Origin: an uncultured Pseudodesulfovibrio sp.
Lineage (GTDB): Bacteria; Desulfobacterota; Desulfovibrionia; Desulfovibrionales; Desulfovibrionaceae
Assembly (NCBI RefSeq): GCF_963662885.1
Contig: NZ_OY760059.1
Location: 1,178,001-1,242,000, forward strand
Reading direction: 5' to 3'
DNA: 64,000 bases
Shown here piece after piece: positions 36,732-45,423 of this stretch; the first letter of the stretch is position 1, and each line of letters begins with the position of its first letter. The notes beneath the pieces were generated by a model, which worked only from the letters and a program-made list of their open reading frames with translations, was not told where the DNA came from and did not search any database. Made by a program: the position numbers and the translations under genes.

Positions 36732-37874
36732 TCATTTGCAGATTCGGTGCACGGGCTCCAATCCCAGTTGCTGGGCGAGATTGACCATGTCGTTGTCGAT
36801 TTTTATGTTCGCCAGGTCGGAAAGGATCAGCCTGTAAAATTCAAGATTTTCCTTCGTGTTGTCGAAAAGATACAGCACGCCCTTGAGATCGTCGATGATG
36901 ATCGGCACGGAGAGCACGTACTTGATCTTGGGGTTGCGCCTCTCATGGATGACCGGCGTCGAGTTCTTGGTGCAGAAGGTGAATTTGTTGTGCAGCTTGT
37001 CGAAGTCGTCCGCGTCGGGATGCTTCGTCCAGATGTAGCTCGGCGAGTATATGGTCTCCATGGCCGCGGCGGTGCAGTTCGTCAACTCGATGGTGATGCC
37101 GAGGATGTCCCGGGCATACTCTTCCATGGAAGCATAGTTCTTCTGTGAGATCCTGTTGGAGATGTTGTCGGCTTCGAAAAGGAACTCCCGCCAGATCTGG
37201 AGCTTTTCAAACTTTATGACGCTGGCGGCCTGGTCATCCAGGAGCTTGTTTTCAACGTCCTGAAGAAGATCCCTGAAGAACTGGATGTTCGACCACAGGG
37301 TTTTCTTCCGCACGACACCCCAAAAGCCGAGATAATTGTCGTAAAAGCTGATGGGGACGACAAAGAGATCATACTGTTCCCCGGAGATGGAGATCAGGCT
37401 GTGAAAGAGATCGTTTCTCGTCTCGCAATGTCTGTAGATTTTCTCCTTGATGTCCTGGGTGATGTTTTCCGCCAGCTCCGTGGATGAGTAGACGATATTG
37501 TGCCGCAGGATCTTGATGAAGGAACAGTCGATCGGGAAGATGCTGTTTTTGAAATTCGTGGTGATGAATTCGTTGAATTCATTTGAGAAGGTGACGCAAT
37601 CCATGCGCCGGTCCGGGTCTGAGATATGATTGCGGATATGGTCGTAGGCCGAATTTATTTTTTGAAAATCAATGATGGATGATAGAAAGACGGTCAGGAT
37701 ACATGTTATCAGGCTCAGCAACAGGCCCAGAAAGAAGCCGAGTTTCAAGTCGTACAGGGAACTGACGACGTAGCCCGCAAGGACGCTGCCGCCTAAACCC
37801 AAAATAACGAATGAAGAAGTTATCAGCCTGTATTGAATGGAGAAAATGAAGTTGTAGAGAGATATTCTTGACAT
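36732..37874 (-). CDS. Membrane-anchored GAF-like sensory protein without output domain
   Basis: A 380-aa protein: two N-terminal membrane helices (about residues 16-38 and 44-67), a middle region of about 140 residues (MDCVTFSNEFNEFITTNF...YDLFVVPISFYDNYLGFWGV) and a C-terminal GAF-like domain (YVLSVPIIIDDLKGVLYLFDN). No kinase, GGDEF, HD or HTH output follows. AT content is higher than in flanking genes, which may indicate later acquisition. Function unknown. Confidence 0.6.
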   Translation of the reverse strand: MSRISLYNFIFSIQYRLITSSFVILGLGGSVLAGYVVSSLYDLKLGFFLGLLLSLITCILTVFLSSIIDFQKINSAYDHIRNHISDPDRRMDCVTFSNEFNEFITTNFKNSIFPIDCSFIKILRHNIVYSSTELAENITQDIKEKIYRHCETRNDLFHSLISISGEQYDLFVVPISFYDNYLGFWGVVRKKTLWSNIQFFRDLLQDVENKLLDDQAASVIKFEKLQIWREFLFEADNISNRISQKNYASMEEYARDILGITIELTNCTAAAMETIYSPSYIWTKHPDADDFDKLHNKFTFCTKNSTPVIHERRNPKIKYVLSVPIIIDDLKGVLYLFDNTKENLEFYRLILSDLANIKIDNDMVNLAQQLGLEPVHRICK

Positions 37875-37939
37875 CCCAACCTCCTCTTTTCTTGCAGTCT
37901 ATATAGGCTTAACAATAAAATCAACAAGCGAATAACGCA

Positions 37940-38869
37940 ATGTTTATAGACATCGTCACATTCAGCGTATCCGCGCTGCTGCTCTGGTTCGGAGCCAACT
38001 GGATCGTCGCCTCGGCGGCGCTTATCGCCCGTAAATACAACGTGTCCGAGTTGGTCATCGGGTTGACCATCGTGGCGCTGGGTACCTCGGCACCGGAGTT
38101 TCTGGTGACCATCAACGCGGCCTTCCGGGGGCAGAACGACATCTCCCTGTCCAACGTTGTCGGGTCCAACATCTTCAACCTGGGCTTCATTCTCGGGCTC
38201 ATGGCTCTAATCAAGCCCATGGTTTCCACCCGGACAATCGTGTACCGCGACGGACTGCTCCTGTTCCTGACCACGGCGGTCATCCTGGCCGTGTCCTTCA
38301 CCGGCACCCTGGGGCGAGTCTTCGGCGGTTGCCTGGTGGCCCTGCTGATCTGCTACCTGGTCTACCTGGGCATGAAGCGCGAGCCCGTGGGCGCGGAGGA
38401 GCTGGAGGAGACCCGGGGCAAATCGGCGACATGGCGCGACGGGATCTGGCTGGTGGCCGGATTCGTGGCCATCGCGGCGGGTGGTGATCTGATGGTCACA
38501 GCGGCCACGTCCATCGCCACCCAGCTCGGCGTGTCGTCCTGGGTCATCGGCGTAACCATCGTCGCGGCGGGGACGTCCCTGCCCGAGCTGGTCACCTGTC
38601 TGGCCGCATCCATCCGGGGCAAGAACGAAATGCTTCTGGGCAATCTCATCGGTTCGGATTTCTTCAACTTCGCGGGCGTGCTCGGGCTGACCTGTCTGCT
38701 CAAGCCGCTGCCGGTTTCGGCCGAGGCCTCGTCCGGTCTGATCGTCCTGGTGGGTATGGTCGGGCTGGTCCTGATCCTCCTGCGCTCGGGCTGGAAGATC
38801 AACCGATGGGAAGGGGCCCTGCTTATCGCCGTCAACCTGGTCCGCTGGACCCACGATTTCATGCAATAG
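37940..38869 (+). CDS. Calcium/sodium exchanger family protein (CaCA, YrbG-like)
   Basis: A 309-aa inner-membrane protein of about ten helices built from two inverted repeats. Each has the alpha motif: VALGTSAPEFLVTINAAFRGQNDISLSNVVGSNIFN (first) and VAAGTSLPELVTCLAASIRGKNEMLLGNLIGSDFFN (second). The acidic residues in GTSxPE bind cations. Exchange of Ca2+ or a similar ion for Na+ or H+ is inferred from the family. Confidence 0.92.
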   Translation: MFIDIVTFSVSALLLWFGANWIVASAALIARKYNVSELVIGLTIVALGTSAPEFLVTINAAFRGQNDISLSNVVGSNIFNLGFILGLMALIKPMVSTRTIVYRDGLLLFLTTAVILAVSFTGTLGRVFGGCLVALLICYLVYLGMKREPVGAEELEETRGKSATWRDGIWLVAGFVAIAAGGDLMVTAATSIATQLGVSSWVIGVTIVAAGTSLPELVTCLAASIRGKNEMLLGNLIGSDFFNFAGVLGLTCLLKPLPVSAEASSGLIVLVGMVGLVLILLRSGWKINRWEGALLIAVNLVRWTHDFMQ

Positions 38870-38893
38870 GCCGGGCCGCCGGCCATCGGGCCT

Positions 38894-39817
38894 CTAGTAG
38901 ACCATTCCCATCTTCGCCTTGACCTCGGCCAGGGTTCCTGCGCCGATCTCACGAACCCGGTCACGCCCCTTGTTCAGGACCTCGCGCAGGAAGCCGGGCT
39001 CCTTTTCCAGTTCCTTCCGCCGTTGCCGGATGGGCTCGAGGAAGGCGTTGATCCCGTCGGCCAGGGCCGGCTTGAACTCTCCCATGCGCTCATTGGGCTC
39101 CATGCCGAACAGCTTGCCATAGGTGAACAGGGCATGCCCCTCGCCGGAGTAGGCCTTTTTGATCTTGGCGTTCACCGTGGCTTCGTCGTCCGTGAGGTTG
39201 ATCACGTTGTTCAGGGATTTGGACATCTTGTTCTTGCCGTCCAATCCCGGCAGCCGGGGGAAGGCGGAGACCTTGTAGTCCGGGATGGGGAAGACCTCGC
39301 CGAACAGGGTGTTGAAGCGGCGGGCGATTTCCCGGGTCTGCTCGATGTGGGGTATCTGGTCCTCGCCCACGGGTACGAGGTTTGCCTTGGGCAGCAGGAT
39401 GTCGGCCGCCTGGGACACCGGGAAGGAGAGGAACCCGAGATTCATGTGCTCGTAGCTGGTTCCGGCCTGTTCCATCTCGGCCTTGACCGTAGGGTTGCGC
39501 TTGGCCCGGCCCACGGAGACAAGGAAGGTGAAGAACATCGCCAGTTCGGCCAGTTCCGGGATCTCGCTCTGCACGAAGAAAGTGACCTTTTCCGGATCAA
39601 GACCGGCGGCGAGGTTATCGAGCAGGGCCTGGTAGACATTGGCGCGGATGGCGTTGCCCTTGTCGTCGCCCAGGTGGTCGTAGAGGACCTGCATGTCCGC
39701 CAGAATGATGAAGGTCTCGTATTCGTCCTGTAATTCTATCCGCGATTGCAGTGATCCGAAGTAGTGGCCTATGTGCAGGTTGCCGGTGGTTCGCTCCCCG
39801 GTAAGAATTCTTTGCAT
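38894..39817 (-). CDS. trpS: Tryptophanyl-tRNA synthetase
   Basis: Class I synthetase charging tRNA-Trp. The 307-aa protein has GERTTGNLHIGHYFGSL (HIGH motif), VGEDQIPHIEQTREIARRFN and NKMSKSLNN (KMSKS). It is a little shorter than E. coli TrpS (334 aa). The ATG at 39817 follows GGAGACG and the longer upstream reading runs into a terminator hairpin, so it is rejected. Expression is likely controlled by a Trp-codon leader and attenuator just upstream. Confidence 0.96.
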   Translation of the reverse strand: MQRILTGERTTGNLHIGHYFGSLQSRIELQDEYETFIILADMQVLYDHLGDDKGNAIRANVYQALLDNLAAGLDPEKVTFFVQSEIPELAELAMFFTFLVSVGRAKRNPTVKAEMEQAGTSYEHMNLGFLSFPVSQAADILLPKANLVPVGEDQIPHIEQTREIARRFNTLFGEVFPIPDYKVSAFPRLPGLDGKNKMSKSLNNVINLTDDEATVNAKIKKAYSGEGHALFTYGKLFGMEPNERMGEFKPALADGINAFLEPIRQRRKELEKEPGFLREVLNKGRDRVREIGAGTLAEVKAKMGMVY

Positions 39818-39853
39818 CGGTTCGTCTCCTTTCCTTTTTTTGATTTGGCAATG

Positions 39854-39882
39854 AAAAAGGCTGCCGGATAGCCGACAGCCTT
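39854..39882 (-). terminator. Attenuator terminator in trpS leader
   Basis: On the minus strand AAGGCTGTCGG, loop CTAT, CCGGCAGCCTT, then a T run; 11 pairs with one G-U. It lies 37 bp before the trpS start, where a terminator makes sense only as a regulatory attenuator. Confidence 0.85.
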
Positions 39883-39920
39883 GAAAAAAGACGATGCCGT
39901 CGGCCATGCATGCCGACAGC
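39871..39920 (-). promoter_or_regulatory. trpS attenuator: mutually exclusive RNA stems
   Basis: Read on the minus strand: segment 1 GCTGTCGGC (39920-39912), segment 2 GCCGACGGC (39904-39896), segment 3 GCTGTCGGC again (39879-39871, left arm of the terminator). Segment 2 can pair equally with 1 or 3 over nine bases. Pairing 2-3 prevents the terminator; pairing 1-2 allows it. This is the classical protector/antiterminator/terminator arrangement downstream of a leader peptide. Confidence 0.82.
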
Positions 39921-39935
39921 TCCGGTACTAACGTA

Positions 39936-40010
39936 TTACGCCGGGGGCATGCTCTTTGAAGCCTGCCACCACCAGCGACGGGATTGCGTATGGTGCTTGG
40001 ATGAACGCAT
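39936..40010 (-). CDS. trpS leader peptide with three consecutive Trp codons
   Basis: A 24-codon reading frame from ATG at 40010 to TAA at 39936. Residues 13-15 are Trp-Trp-Trp (TGG TGG TGG at 39974-39966), preceded by RR and followed by QASKSMPPA. Tandem regulatory codons of a rare amino acid, a short frame and the competing stems downstream identify it as an attenuation leader. Scarce charged tRNA-Trp would stall the ribosome here. AAGACAAGG lies just before the ATG. Segments GCATGCC (leader) and GGCATGC (after it) may also pair. Confidence 0.82.
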   Translation of the reverse strand: MRSSKHHTQSRRWWWQASKSMPPA

Positions 40011-40083
40011 GCCTTGTCTTAACGGTGTGCCGGAGGCGGTGTCAAGACAGGGCTGCCATCGTGCCGAATCGGCCGCGCCGGAA

Positions 40084-40857
40084 TCAGGCCGACGCCTTGT
40101 CCCAGATGAGCAGGTCGATAGTGTATTCGGTGCGCTCCACGTACTCGCCGGGACTTTCCTCAAAGGCAGCCAGATAGCTCAGCAGATGCCGCCGCTCGGC
40201 CGTGACGCCATATTGGGACAGGAAGGTGGTGCAGGAATCGGTCAGCTTTTCCAGGGAACTCCCGACCGTCCAGGTGCCCTCCACAGGGTATGCGGAGTAG
40301 GGGATTTGCTTGTCGTCCAGCCAGTCGCGCATGTCGGTGCCGTTGGCGAACACGCGCGGGGTCACCCCGTAGTGGGCGTACAGCCCGCTCATGACGTCGG
40401 ATTTCATCAGTCCGGCAAAGCCCATGAACACGGTCTTGCCGTGCGCGTGGCCAAGCAGCTTGAGGCGGGACGCCTCGCTCATGATCGCCGGGGTCATGGA
40501 GCAGAACACGATGTCGAACGTCTCATCGCTGTCGAATTCCATCCAGTCCGCGCGGACGTAGTCGATGTTGTCCAGCGCCAACGCCTCCGCGTCCTCGCGC
40601 AGGATGTCGAGCATCACGTCCGAGACGTCCAGGGCCGTTACCCGGGCGGCCTCGCGGGCTATGCGTATGGTGTACATGCCGCTGCCGCATCCCACGTCCA
40701 GCACCGACGCACCGCCAAAGTTCACGCCGTGTTCCTTGATCATGCGCATCACGCCCGCTTCGTAATTGTCGTCCCCCTCTTCGAAGCGGGGGAAGCTGCG
40801 AGCGTGGTTGTTCCAGTATTCCTTGCTTCGGGGCGGAGTCTGCGTGGTCGTGTCCAT
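40084..40857 (-). CDS. Class I SAM-dependent methyltransferase
   Basis: A 257-aa protein with the SAM-binding glycine loop SVLDVGCGSGMYTIRIAREAARVTALDVSD, then DNIDYVRADWMEFDSDETFDIVFCSMTPAI. Substrate unknown; small-molecule methylation is most likely for this type. The ATG at 40857 is preferred because GGAG lies about 11 nt ahead and the methyltransferase-like sequence starts soon after. An upstream ATG at 40950 has no ribosome site. Confidence 0.82.
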   Translation of the reverse strand: MDTTTQTPPRSKEYWNNHARSFPRFEEGDDNYEAGVMRMIKEHGVNFGGASVLDVGCGSGMYTIRIAREAARVTALDVSDVMLDILREDAEALALDNIDYVRADWMEFDSDETFDIVFCSMTPAIMSEASRLKLLGHAHGKTVFMGFAGLMKSDVMSGLYAHYGVTPRVFANGTDMRDWLDDKQIPYSAYPVEGTWTVGSSLEKLTDSCTTFLSQYGVTAERRHLLSYLAAFEESPGEYVERTEYTIDLLIWDKASA

Positions 40858-41066
40858 GTCGGTTGGCTCCAGGGTTGTCACCGTACGCCTTGCACGGCTT
40901 TTTGTGGATAAATATGACTGAATAGTGGCACGATTGATGATTGATTCCATGACAAGTATTCATCAATCGGGGCCGGTTTTCAAGCCAATTCCGGATAAAT
41001 CGTATCTTGCCAGCCTTCCCCGACTCTCAGAGACTCCCGGTTTATGAAGTAAAATCAGATTGATGT

Positions 41067-41098
41067 GGCCGTGACCTATTTGTCACCGACCCGTGACC
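41067..41098 (+). promoter_or_regulatory. 11-bp periodic direct repeats before phoA (Pho-box-like)
   Basis: GTGACC at 41071, GTCACC at 41082 and GTGACC at 41093, exactly 11 bp apart; on the other strand they read GGTCAC/GGTGAC. PhoB sites are 11-bp direct repeats with a TGTCAC-like core, so this may be a PhoB operator about 90-120 bp before the phosphatase gene. No clear -10 follows. Confidence 0.5.
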
Positions 41099-41187
41099 TG
41101 TTTTTCGTCTTGTCTCATGTTTCTGTAACCTTCCAGGCGTAGACAATGGGTACTTAAACAACACCCAACGGACTGAGGAGTTTTGAC

Positions 41188-42657
41188 ATGTTGAAAGTGC
41201 AGAAACTGTTTGTCAGGAGCGTGCTGGCGCTGGCCCTGGCCATGGTGTTCATGGCCGGTTCCGCCTGGGCCAAGGACGCGAAATACGTATTTTTCTTCAT
41301 CGGTGACGGCATGGGCCTGCCCCAGCGCGCGGCAAGTTCCGCCTACCTGGGCAAGAAGCTGGCCATCGATTCCATGCCCGCCCAGGGCATCACCACCACC
41401 TTTGCCAACGACCGGTTCATCACCGGCTCCGCAGCTTCTGCCACGGCCCTGGCCACCGGCGTGAAGACCAACATCAACTACATCGGCGTGGACCCGTCCT
41501 TCAAGCCGGTCAAGACCATCGCCGAGATGGCCCGCGACAAGGGCATGAAGGTCGGCATCGTCTCTTCCGTGTCCGTTGACCACGCCACCCCGGCCGCGTT
41601 CTACGCCCACGTCAAGACCCGTTCTATGTACCACGAGATCGACCACGCCCTGGCCGACTCTGGTTTCGACTTTTTCGCCGGCGGCGGACTCAAGGACCCG
41701 CAGGGCAAGAAGTCCAAGGCCCCCATGGGCGACGCCCTGGAAAAGGCCAAGGCCAACGGCTACAAGGTCATCACCGACAAGAAGGACTTCATGGCCCTCA
41801 AGCCGGGTGACGGCAAGGTCATCGCCTGGAACGCCTGGCTTCAGGACGGCAAGGCGCTGCCTTACGTCATGGACATGACCGACAAGGACATCACCCTGCC
41901 CGAGTTCACCGGCAAGGCCATCGAGATGCTCGACAACGACAAGGGCTTCTTCCTGATGGTCGAGGGCGGCAAGATCGACTGGGCCTGCCACGCCAACGAC
42001 GCGGCCGCCTCCATCGACAACACCGTGTCCTTTGACAAGGCCGTGCAGAAGGCCATGGCCTTCTATGAAAAGCACCCGGACGAGACCCTGATCGTGGTCA
42101 CCGGCGACCACGAGTGTGGCGGCCTGACCCTGGGCTTCGCCGGTACCAAGTACGGTTCCAACTACGAAATCCTCAGCCACCAGAAGGTTTCTTTCCAGAA
42201 GTTCACCGACGAGACCCTGGCCGACTTCAAGAAGAAGGGCGGCGATTTCAACGCCATGAAGTCCATCATCACCGCCGACTTCGGCTTGAAGTTCGAGGGT
42301 GACGCCAAGACCGATCCCATGGTTCTGGCCGACTACCAGCTGGCCGACATCGAGCAGGCCTTCAATCGCTCCATGGCCGGTGAAAAGGTCAAGGGCGGGG
42401 ATTACCTGCTGTACGGCGACTACGACCCGCTGTCCGTCACCCTGACCCACGTGCTCAACCAGAAGGCCGGCCTGGGCTGGACCTCCTACAAGCACACCGG
42501 CGTGCCGGTTTCCACCTCCGCCATCGGCGTGAACTCCCAGGCCTTCAACGGCAGCTACGACAACAAGGACGTGGCCACCAAGATCATGGCCTCCATGGGT
42601 ATGCCCGCCCATGCCGTGTACTCCAACGGCGCCAACGTGAGCGTGGCCGCCAACTAG
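41188..42657 (+). CDS. phoA: Alkaline phosphatase PhoA
   Basis: Periplasmic phosphomonoesterase, 489 aa, with a signal peptide (SVLALALAMVFMAGSAWA). It has metal-site Asp40 in FFFIGDGMG, the nucleophile Ser81 in ITGSAASATALATG, VSSVSVDHATPAAFYAH, GGKIDWACHANDAA and VVTGDHECGG. These are the zinc and magnesium ligands of the family. The strong GGAGG-type ribosome site and upstream 11-bp repeats suggest phosphate-starvation control. Confidence 0.95.
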   Translation: MLKVQKLFVRSVLALALAMVFMAGSAWAKDAKYVFFFIGDGMGLPQRAASSAYLGKKLAIDSMPAQGITTTFANDRFITGSAASATALATGVKTNINYIGVDPSFKPVKTIAEMARDKGMKVGIVSSVSVDHATPAAFYAHVKTRSMYHEIDHALADSGFDFFAGGGLKDPQGKKSKAPMGDALEKAKANGYKVITDKKDFMALKPGDGKVIAWNAWLQDGKALPYVMDMTDKDITLPEFTGKAIEMLDNDKGFFLMVEGGKIDWACHANDAAASIDNTVSFDKAVQKAMAFYEKHPDETLIVVTGDHECGGLTLGFAGTKYGSNYEILSHQKVSFQKFTDETLADFKKKGGDFNAMKSIITADFGLKFEGDAKTDPMVLADYQLADIEQAFNRSMAGEKVKGGDYLLYGDYDPLSVTLTHVLNQKAGLGWTSYKHTGVPVSTSAIGVNSQAFNGSYDNKDVATKIMASMGMPAHAVYSNGANVSVAAN

Positions 42658-42677
42658 ACGCAACCCACAACACCTTC

Positions 42678-42714
42678 GGCGGGCGGACCGAATACGGTCC
42701 GCCCGCCACTTTTT
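42678..42714 (+). terminator. Terminator after phoA
   Basis: GGCGGGCGGACC/GGTCCGCCCGCC stem with a short loop, then ACTTTTT. Confidence 0.88.
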
Positions 42715-42724
42715 CGGGAATTTC

Positions 42725-43876
42725 ATGTACGCACCCAGCAAAACCACCCGCGACTGGCTTCTTGTTGTCATCTTCATCATCATTTCCGCCGGGCTCTACT
42801 ATCTGCCCACCGGGTTCGAATCCACCAAGGACAAGGATGCGGTCCACTGCACGGGCAGGGTTACTGCTGTGGATGACGCCCATGTCCAGAAGCTGGGCAT
42901 GATCCGCGCAGGCGAGCAGGAAGTGACCCTGACCCTCCTGGACGGGCCGTTCAAGGGGGAGACCTACACGGCCAACAACCAGCTCCTGGGGCAGCTTGAC
43001 CGCGACAAACTGTTCAAGGCCGGGGACACGGCCTACGTCATCCTGACCGTGGACGGCGCGGGCAAGGTCATCTTCGTCAATCCCCAGGACCATCATCGGC
43101 TGGGGCTCGAACTGTTTCTGTTGGGACTGTTCGCCGCGCTGCTGCTCCTTTTTGGCGGGCTGACCGGGTTCAAGGCGCTGCTCTCGTTCGTGTTCACCGG
43201 CCTGCTGCTGTGGAAGGTGCTGGTGCCCATGCTGCTCAAGGGGGTGGACCCGGTCTGGCTGACCCTGTGCGTGGTGGCCGGGCTGTGCGCGGTGATTATC
43301 TTTCTGGTGGCCGGGATCAACCGCACGGGCCTGACCGCCTTTCTCGGAGCCTTTCTCGGGGTGGCGGCCAGCTGCGCTCTGGGCATCTATTTCACCGGTC
43401 AGTTCCATGTTCACGGCGCGGTCATGCCGTTCGCCGAGACCCTGCTTTACGCGGGGTACGGCCATCTGAACCTGACGCGCGTGTTCATGGCCGGGGTGTT
43501 TCTCTCGTCCTGCGGTGCGGTCATGGATCTGGCCATGGACGTAGCTTCGGCCATGGCCGAGGTGGTCGACAAGAAGCCCGGCATTTCGCGCATGGAGGCG
43601 GTCTGGTCCGGCATCCGCGTGGGCCGGGCTGTTGTCGGAACCATGACCACCACCTTGCTGCTGGCCTATTCGGGCGGGTTCGTGACCCTGCTCATGGCCT
43701 TCATGGCCCAGGGCATCCCGTTGGACACCACGTTCAACTTCATCTACGTGGCCGCCGAGGTCCTCAAGACACTGGTGGGCAGCTTCGGGCTTGTCACCGT
43801 GGCGCCGTTCACGGCTTTGGTCGGCGGCCTGCTCATGACCACGGCAAAGCCTGCCGCCGGTACGCTGCGCCATTGA
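42725..43876 (+). CDS. YibE/F-family membrane protein
   Basis: A 383-aa protein: one N-terminal helix, an extracytoplasmic domain with a beta-rich YibE motif (GRVTAVDDAHVQKLGMIRAGEQEVTLTLLDGPFKGE), then about seven membrane helices (FLLGLFAALLLLFGGLTGFKALLSFVFTGLLLWKVLVPMLLKG...GVFLSSCGAVMDLAMDVASAMAEV...). This is the YibE/F family (Pfam name YibE_F); function is unknown and transport is suspected. Confidence 0.88.
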   Translation: MYAPSKTTRDWLLVVIFIIISAGLYYLPTGFESTKDKDAVHCTGRVTAVDDAHVQKLGMIRAGEQEVTLTLLDGPFKGETYTANNQLLGQLDRDKLFKAGDTAYVILTVDGAGKVIFVNPQDHHRLGLELFLLGLFAALLLLFGGLTGFKALLSFVFTGLLLWKVLVPMLLKGVDPVWLTLCVVAGLCAVIIFLVAGINRTGLTAFLGAFLGVAASCALGIYFTGQFHVHGAVMPFAETLLYAGYGHLNLTRVFMAGVFLSSCGAVMDLAMDVASAMAEVVDKKPGISRMEAVWSGIRVGRAVVGTMTTTLLLAYSGGFVTLLMAFMAQGIPLDTTFNFIYVAAEVLKTLVGSFGLVTVAPFTALVGGLLMTTAKPAAGTLRH

Positions 43877-43934
43877 CGAACGCGTCTGGATGGGCCAAGA
43901 CGATAGCTGTAAAAATCAAGCGCAAGGAGTTTGC

Positions 43935-44372
43935 ATGCTTTCGTTTATCGGCAACGTAATCTGGTGGCTCATCGGCGGGGCGTTCATGGCACTGGGATGG
44001 CTTTTCGCGGGCTGTCTCTTCGCCATCTCCATCATCGGCCTGCCCTGGGCCAGATCCGCCTTTGTCATCGCCGGGTTCTCGCTGATGCCTTTCGGCCGGA
44101 CCCTGGTCCGGCGCGACATGGTCACCGGGCGACCGGACATCGGTACTTCGGGATGGGGGCTCGTGGGCAACGTCATCTGGTTCGTGTTCGCGGGCTGGTG
44201 GCTGGCGCTGGGGCATATCCTGTCCGCCCTGGGCTGCTTCATCACCATCCTCGGCATCCCCTGGGGCTGGCAGCACCTCAAGCTGGCGGCGGTCACCCTG
44301 GCACCCATCGGCATGACCGTGGTCTCGGTGGAGCAGGCCGAGCGGCTGCACGGCGTGCGCACGGGCCTGTAG
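43935..44372 (+). CDS. YccF-domain inner membrane protein
   Basis: A 145-aa protein with two YccF repeats: GNVIWWLIGGAFMALGWLFAGCLFAISIIGLPWARSAFVIAGFSLMPFGRTLV, and GNVIWFVFAGWWLALGHILSALGCFITILGIPWGWQHLKLAAVTLAPIG. Each repeat forms two helices. Role unknown. AAGGAG before the ATG at 43935. It follows the YibE/F gene and may be in its transcript. Confidence 0.9.
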   Translation: MLSFIGNVIWWLIGGAFMALGWLFAGCLFAISIIGLPWARSAFVIAGFSLMPFGRTLVRRDMVTGRPDIGTSGWGLVGNVIWFVFAGWWLALGHILSALGCFITILGIPWGWQHLKLAAVTLAPIGMTVVSVEQAERLHGVRTGL

Positions 44373-44490
44373 TCCAGGCGGATTGTGCAATTTGCTGCAT
44401 CCTCTTGCCACCACCGTGAAAGCTGATTAAATAAAAGCATTGCCGGGGAATTCCCGGCCGCAAGCACGTAATAAATTCGGAGGAATTTCA

Positions 44491-45225
44491 ATGACTCAGT
44501 ATCCCAGCATGCAACGTACGGAGACTTCCCGGGCCGAAGTCCTGAACGCCTTCATGCGCGGCGTTTACGGCTGGATGTGCGCGGGCCTGGGCCTGACAGC
44601 CCTGATTTCGTTCGCCACCCTGACCGTTCCCGCCCTGACCAACCTGGCGTTCGCCTACAACCCGCAGACCGGCATGTACGCGCCGACCATGCTGCCCATG
44701 ATCGCGCTGTTCGCCGCCTTCGGCATGGTCTTCTTCCTGAGCTTCAAGATCAGGACCATGAACCCGAGCACGGCGACCACGCTGTTCCTGGCTTTCAGCG
44801 CACTCAACGGATTTTCCCTGGCACCGATTCTCTATGCCTACACCACGGCCTCGGTCGTCTCGACCTTCATCACCACCGCAGGCATGTTCGGCGCCATGTC
44901 CATCTACGGCATGGTCACCAAGAAGGATCTGACCGCTTGGGGCAGCCTGCTCTTCATGGGCCTGATCGGCATCATCATCGCCATGGTGGTGAACATGTTC
45001 CTGCAGAGCGCGGGCATGTCCTTCGCCATCTCGGTCATCGGCGTGATCATCTTCGTGGGCCTGACCGCCTACGACACCCAGAAGCTCAAGACCATGGGCG
45101 AGAACGTTCCCATGGGCGACACCGCCGCCATCCGCCGCGGTACCATCCTGGGCGCCCTGACCCTGTACCTGGACTTCTACAACCTGTTCCTCATGCTGCT
45201 CCGTCTCATGGGCGACAGGCGGTAG
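44491..45225 (+). CDS. Bax inhibitor-1 family membrane protein
   Basis: A 244-aa protein with seven membrane helices, of the Bax1-I (TMBIM/YccA/YbhL) family: NAFMRGVYGWMCAGLGLTAL, AFSALNGFSLAPILYAYT, VNMFLQSAGMSFAISVIGVIIFVGLTAYDTQKLK, LTLYLDFYNLFLMLLRLMGDRR. Some relatives conduct Ca2+ or modulate the FtsH protease. CGGAGGAA precedes the ATG; terminator follows. Confidence 0.93.
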   Translation: MTQYPSMQRTETSRAEVLNAFMRGVYGWMCAGLGLTALISFATLTVPALTNLAFAYNPQTGMYAPTMLPMIALFAAFGMVFFLSFKIRTMNPSTATTLFLAFSALNGFSLAPILYAYTTASVVSTFITTAGMFGAMSIYGMVTKKDLTAWGSLLFMGLIGIIIAMVVNMFLQSAGMSFAISVIGVIIFVGLTAYDTQKLKTMGENVPMGDTAAIRRGTILGALTLYLDFYNLFLMLLRLMGDRR

Positions 45226-45263
45226 ACGGCCCATACCCGGCCACAACGAGCCAGTCACGTATT

Positions 45264-45300
45264 CAAAAGGCCGCGTCCCATCGGGATGCGGCCTTTTCTT
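45264..45300 (+). terminator. Terminator after Bax1-like gene
   Basis: AAAAGGCCGC-TCCC/GGGA-GCGGCCTTTT stem, then CTTTT. Confidence 0.85.
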
Positions 45301-45365
45301 TTGGGCGTTGTTTCATCCAACTTGCGAATCTGCGGCCAATGTACGGCGCCCCGGCCTGGAGAGCC

Positions 45366-45404
45366 AAAAAAAGGCCGGGCATCCCTTGCGGAACGCCCGG
45401 CTTT
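45366..45404 (-). terminator. Terminator of first autotransporter gene
   Basis: GCCGGGC/GCCCGGC with a large loop that can itself pair; seven T follow on the minus strand. A related hairpin ends the second autotransporter gene. Confidence 0.8.
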
Positions 45405-45423
45405 TGTCTTGTGTGCTTATTGC

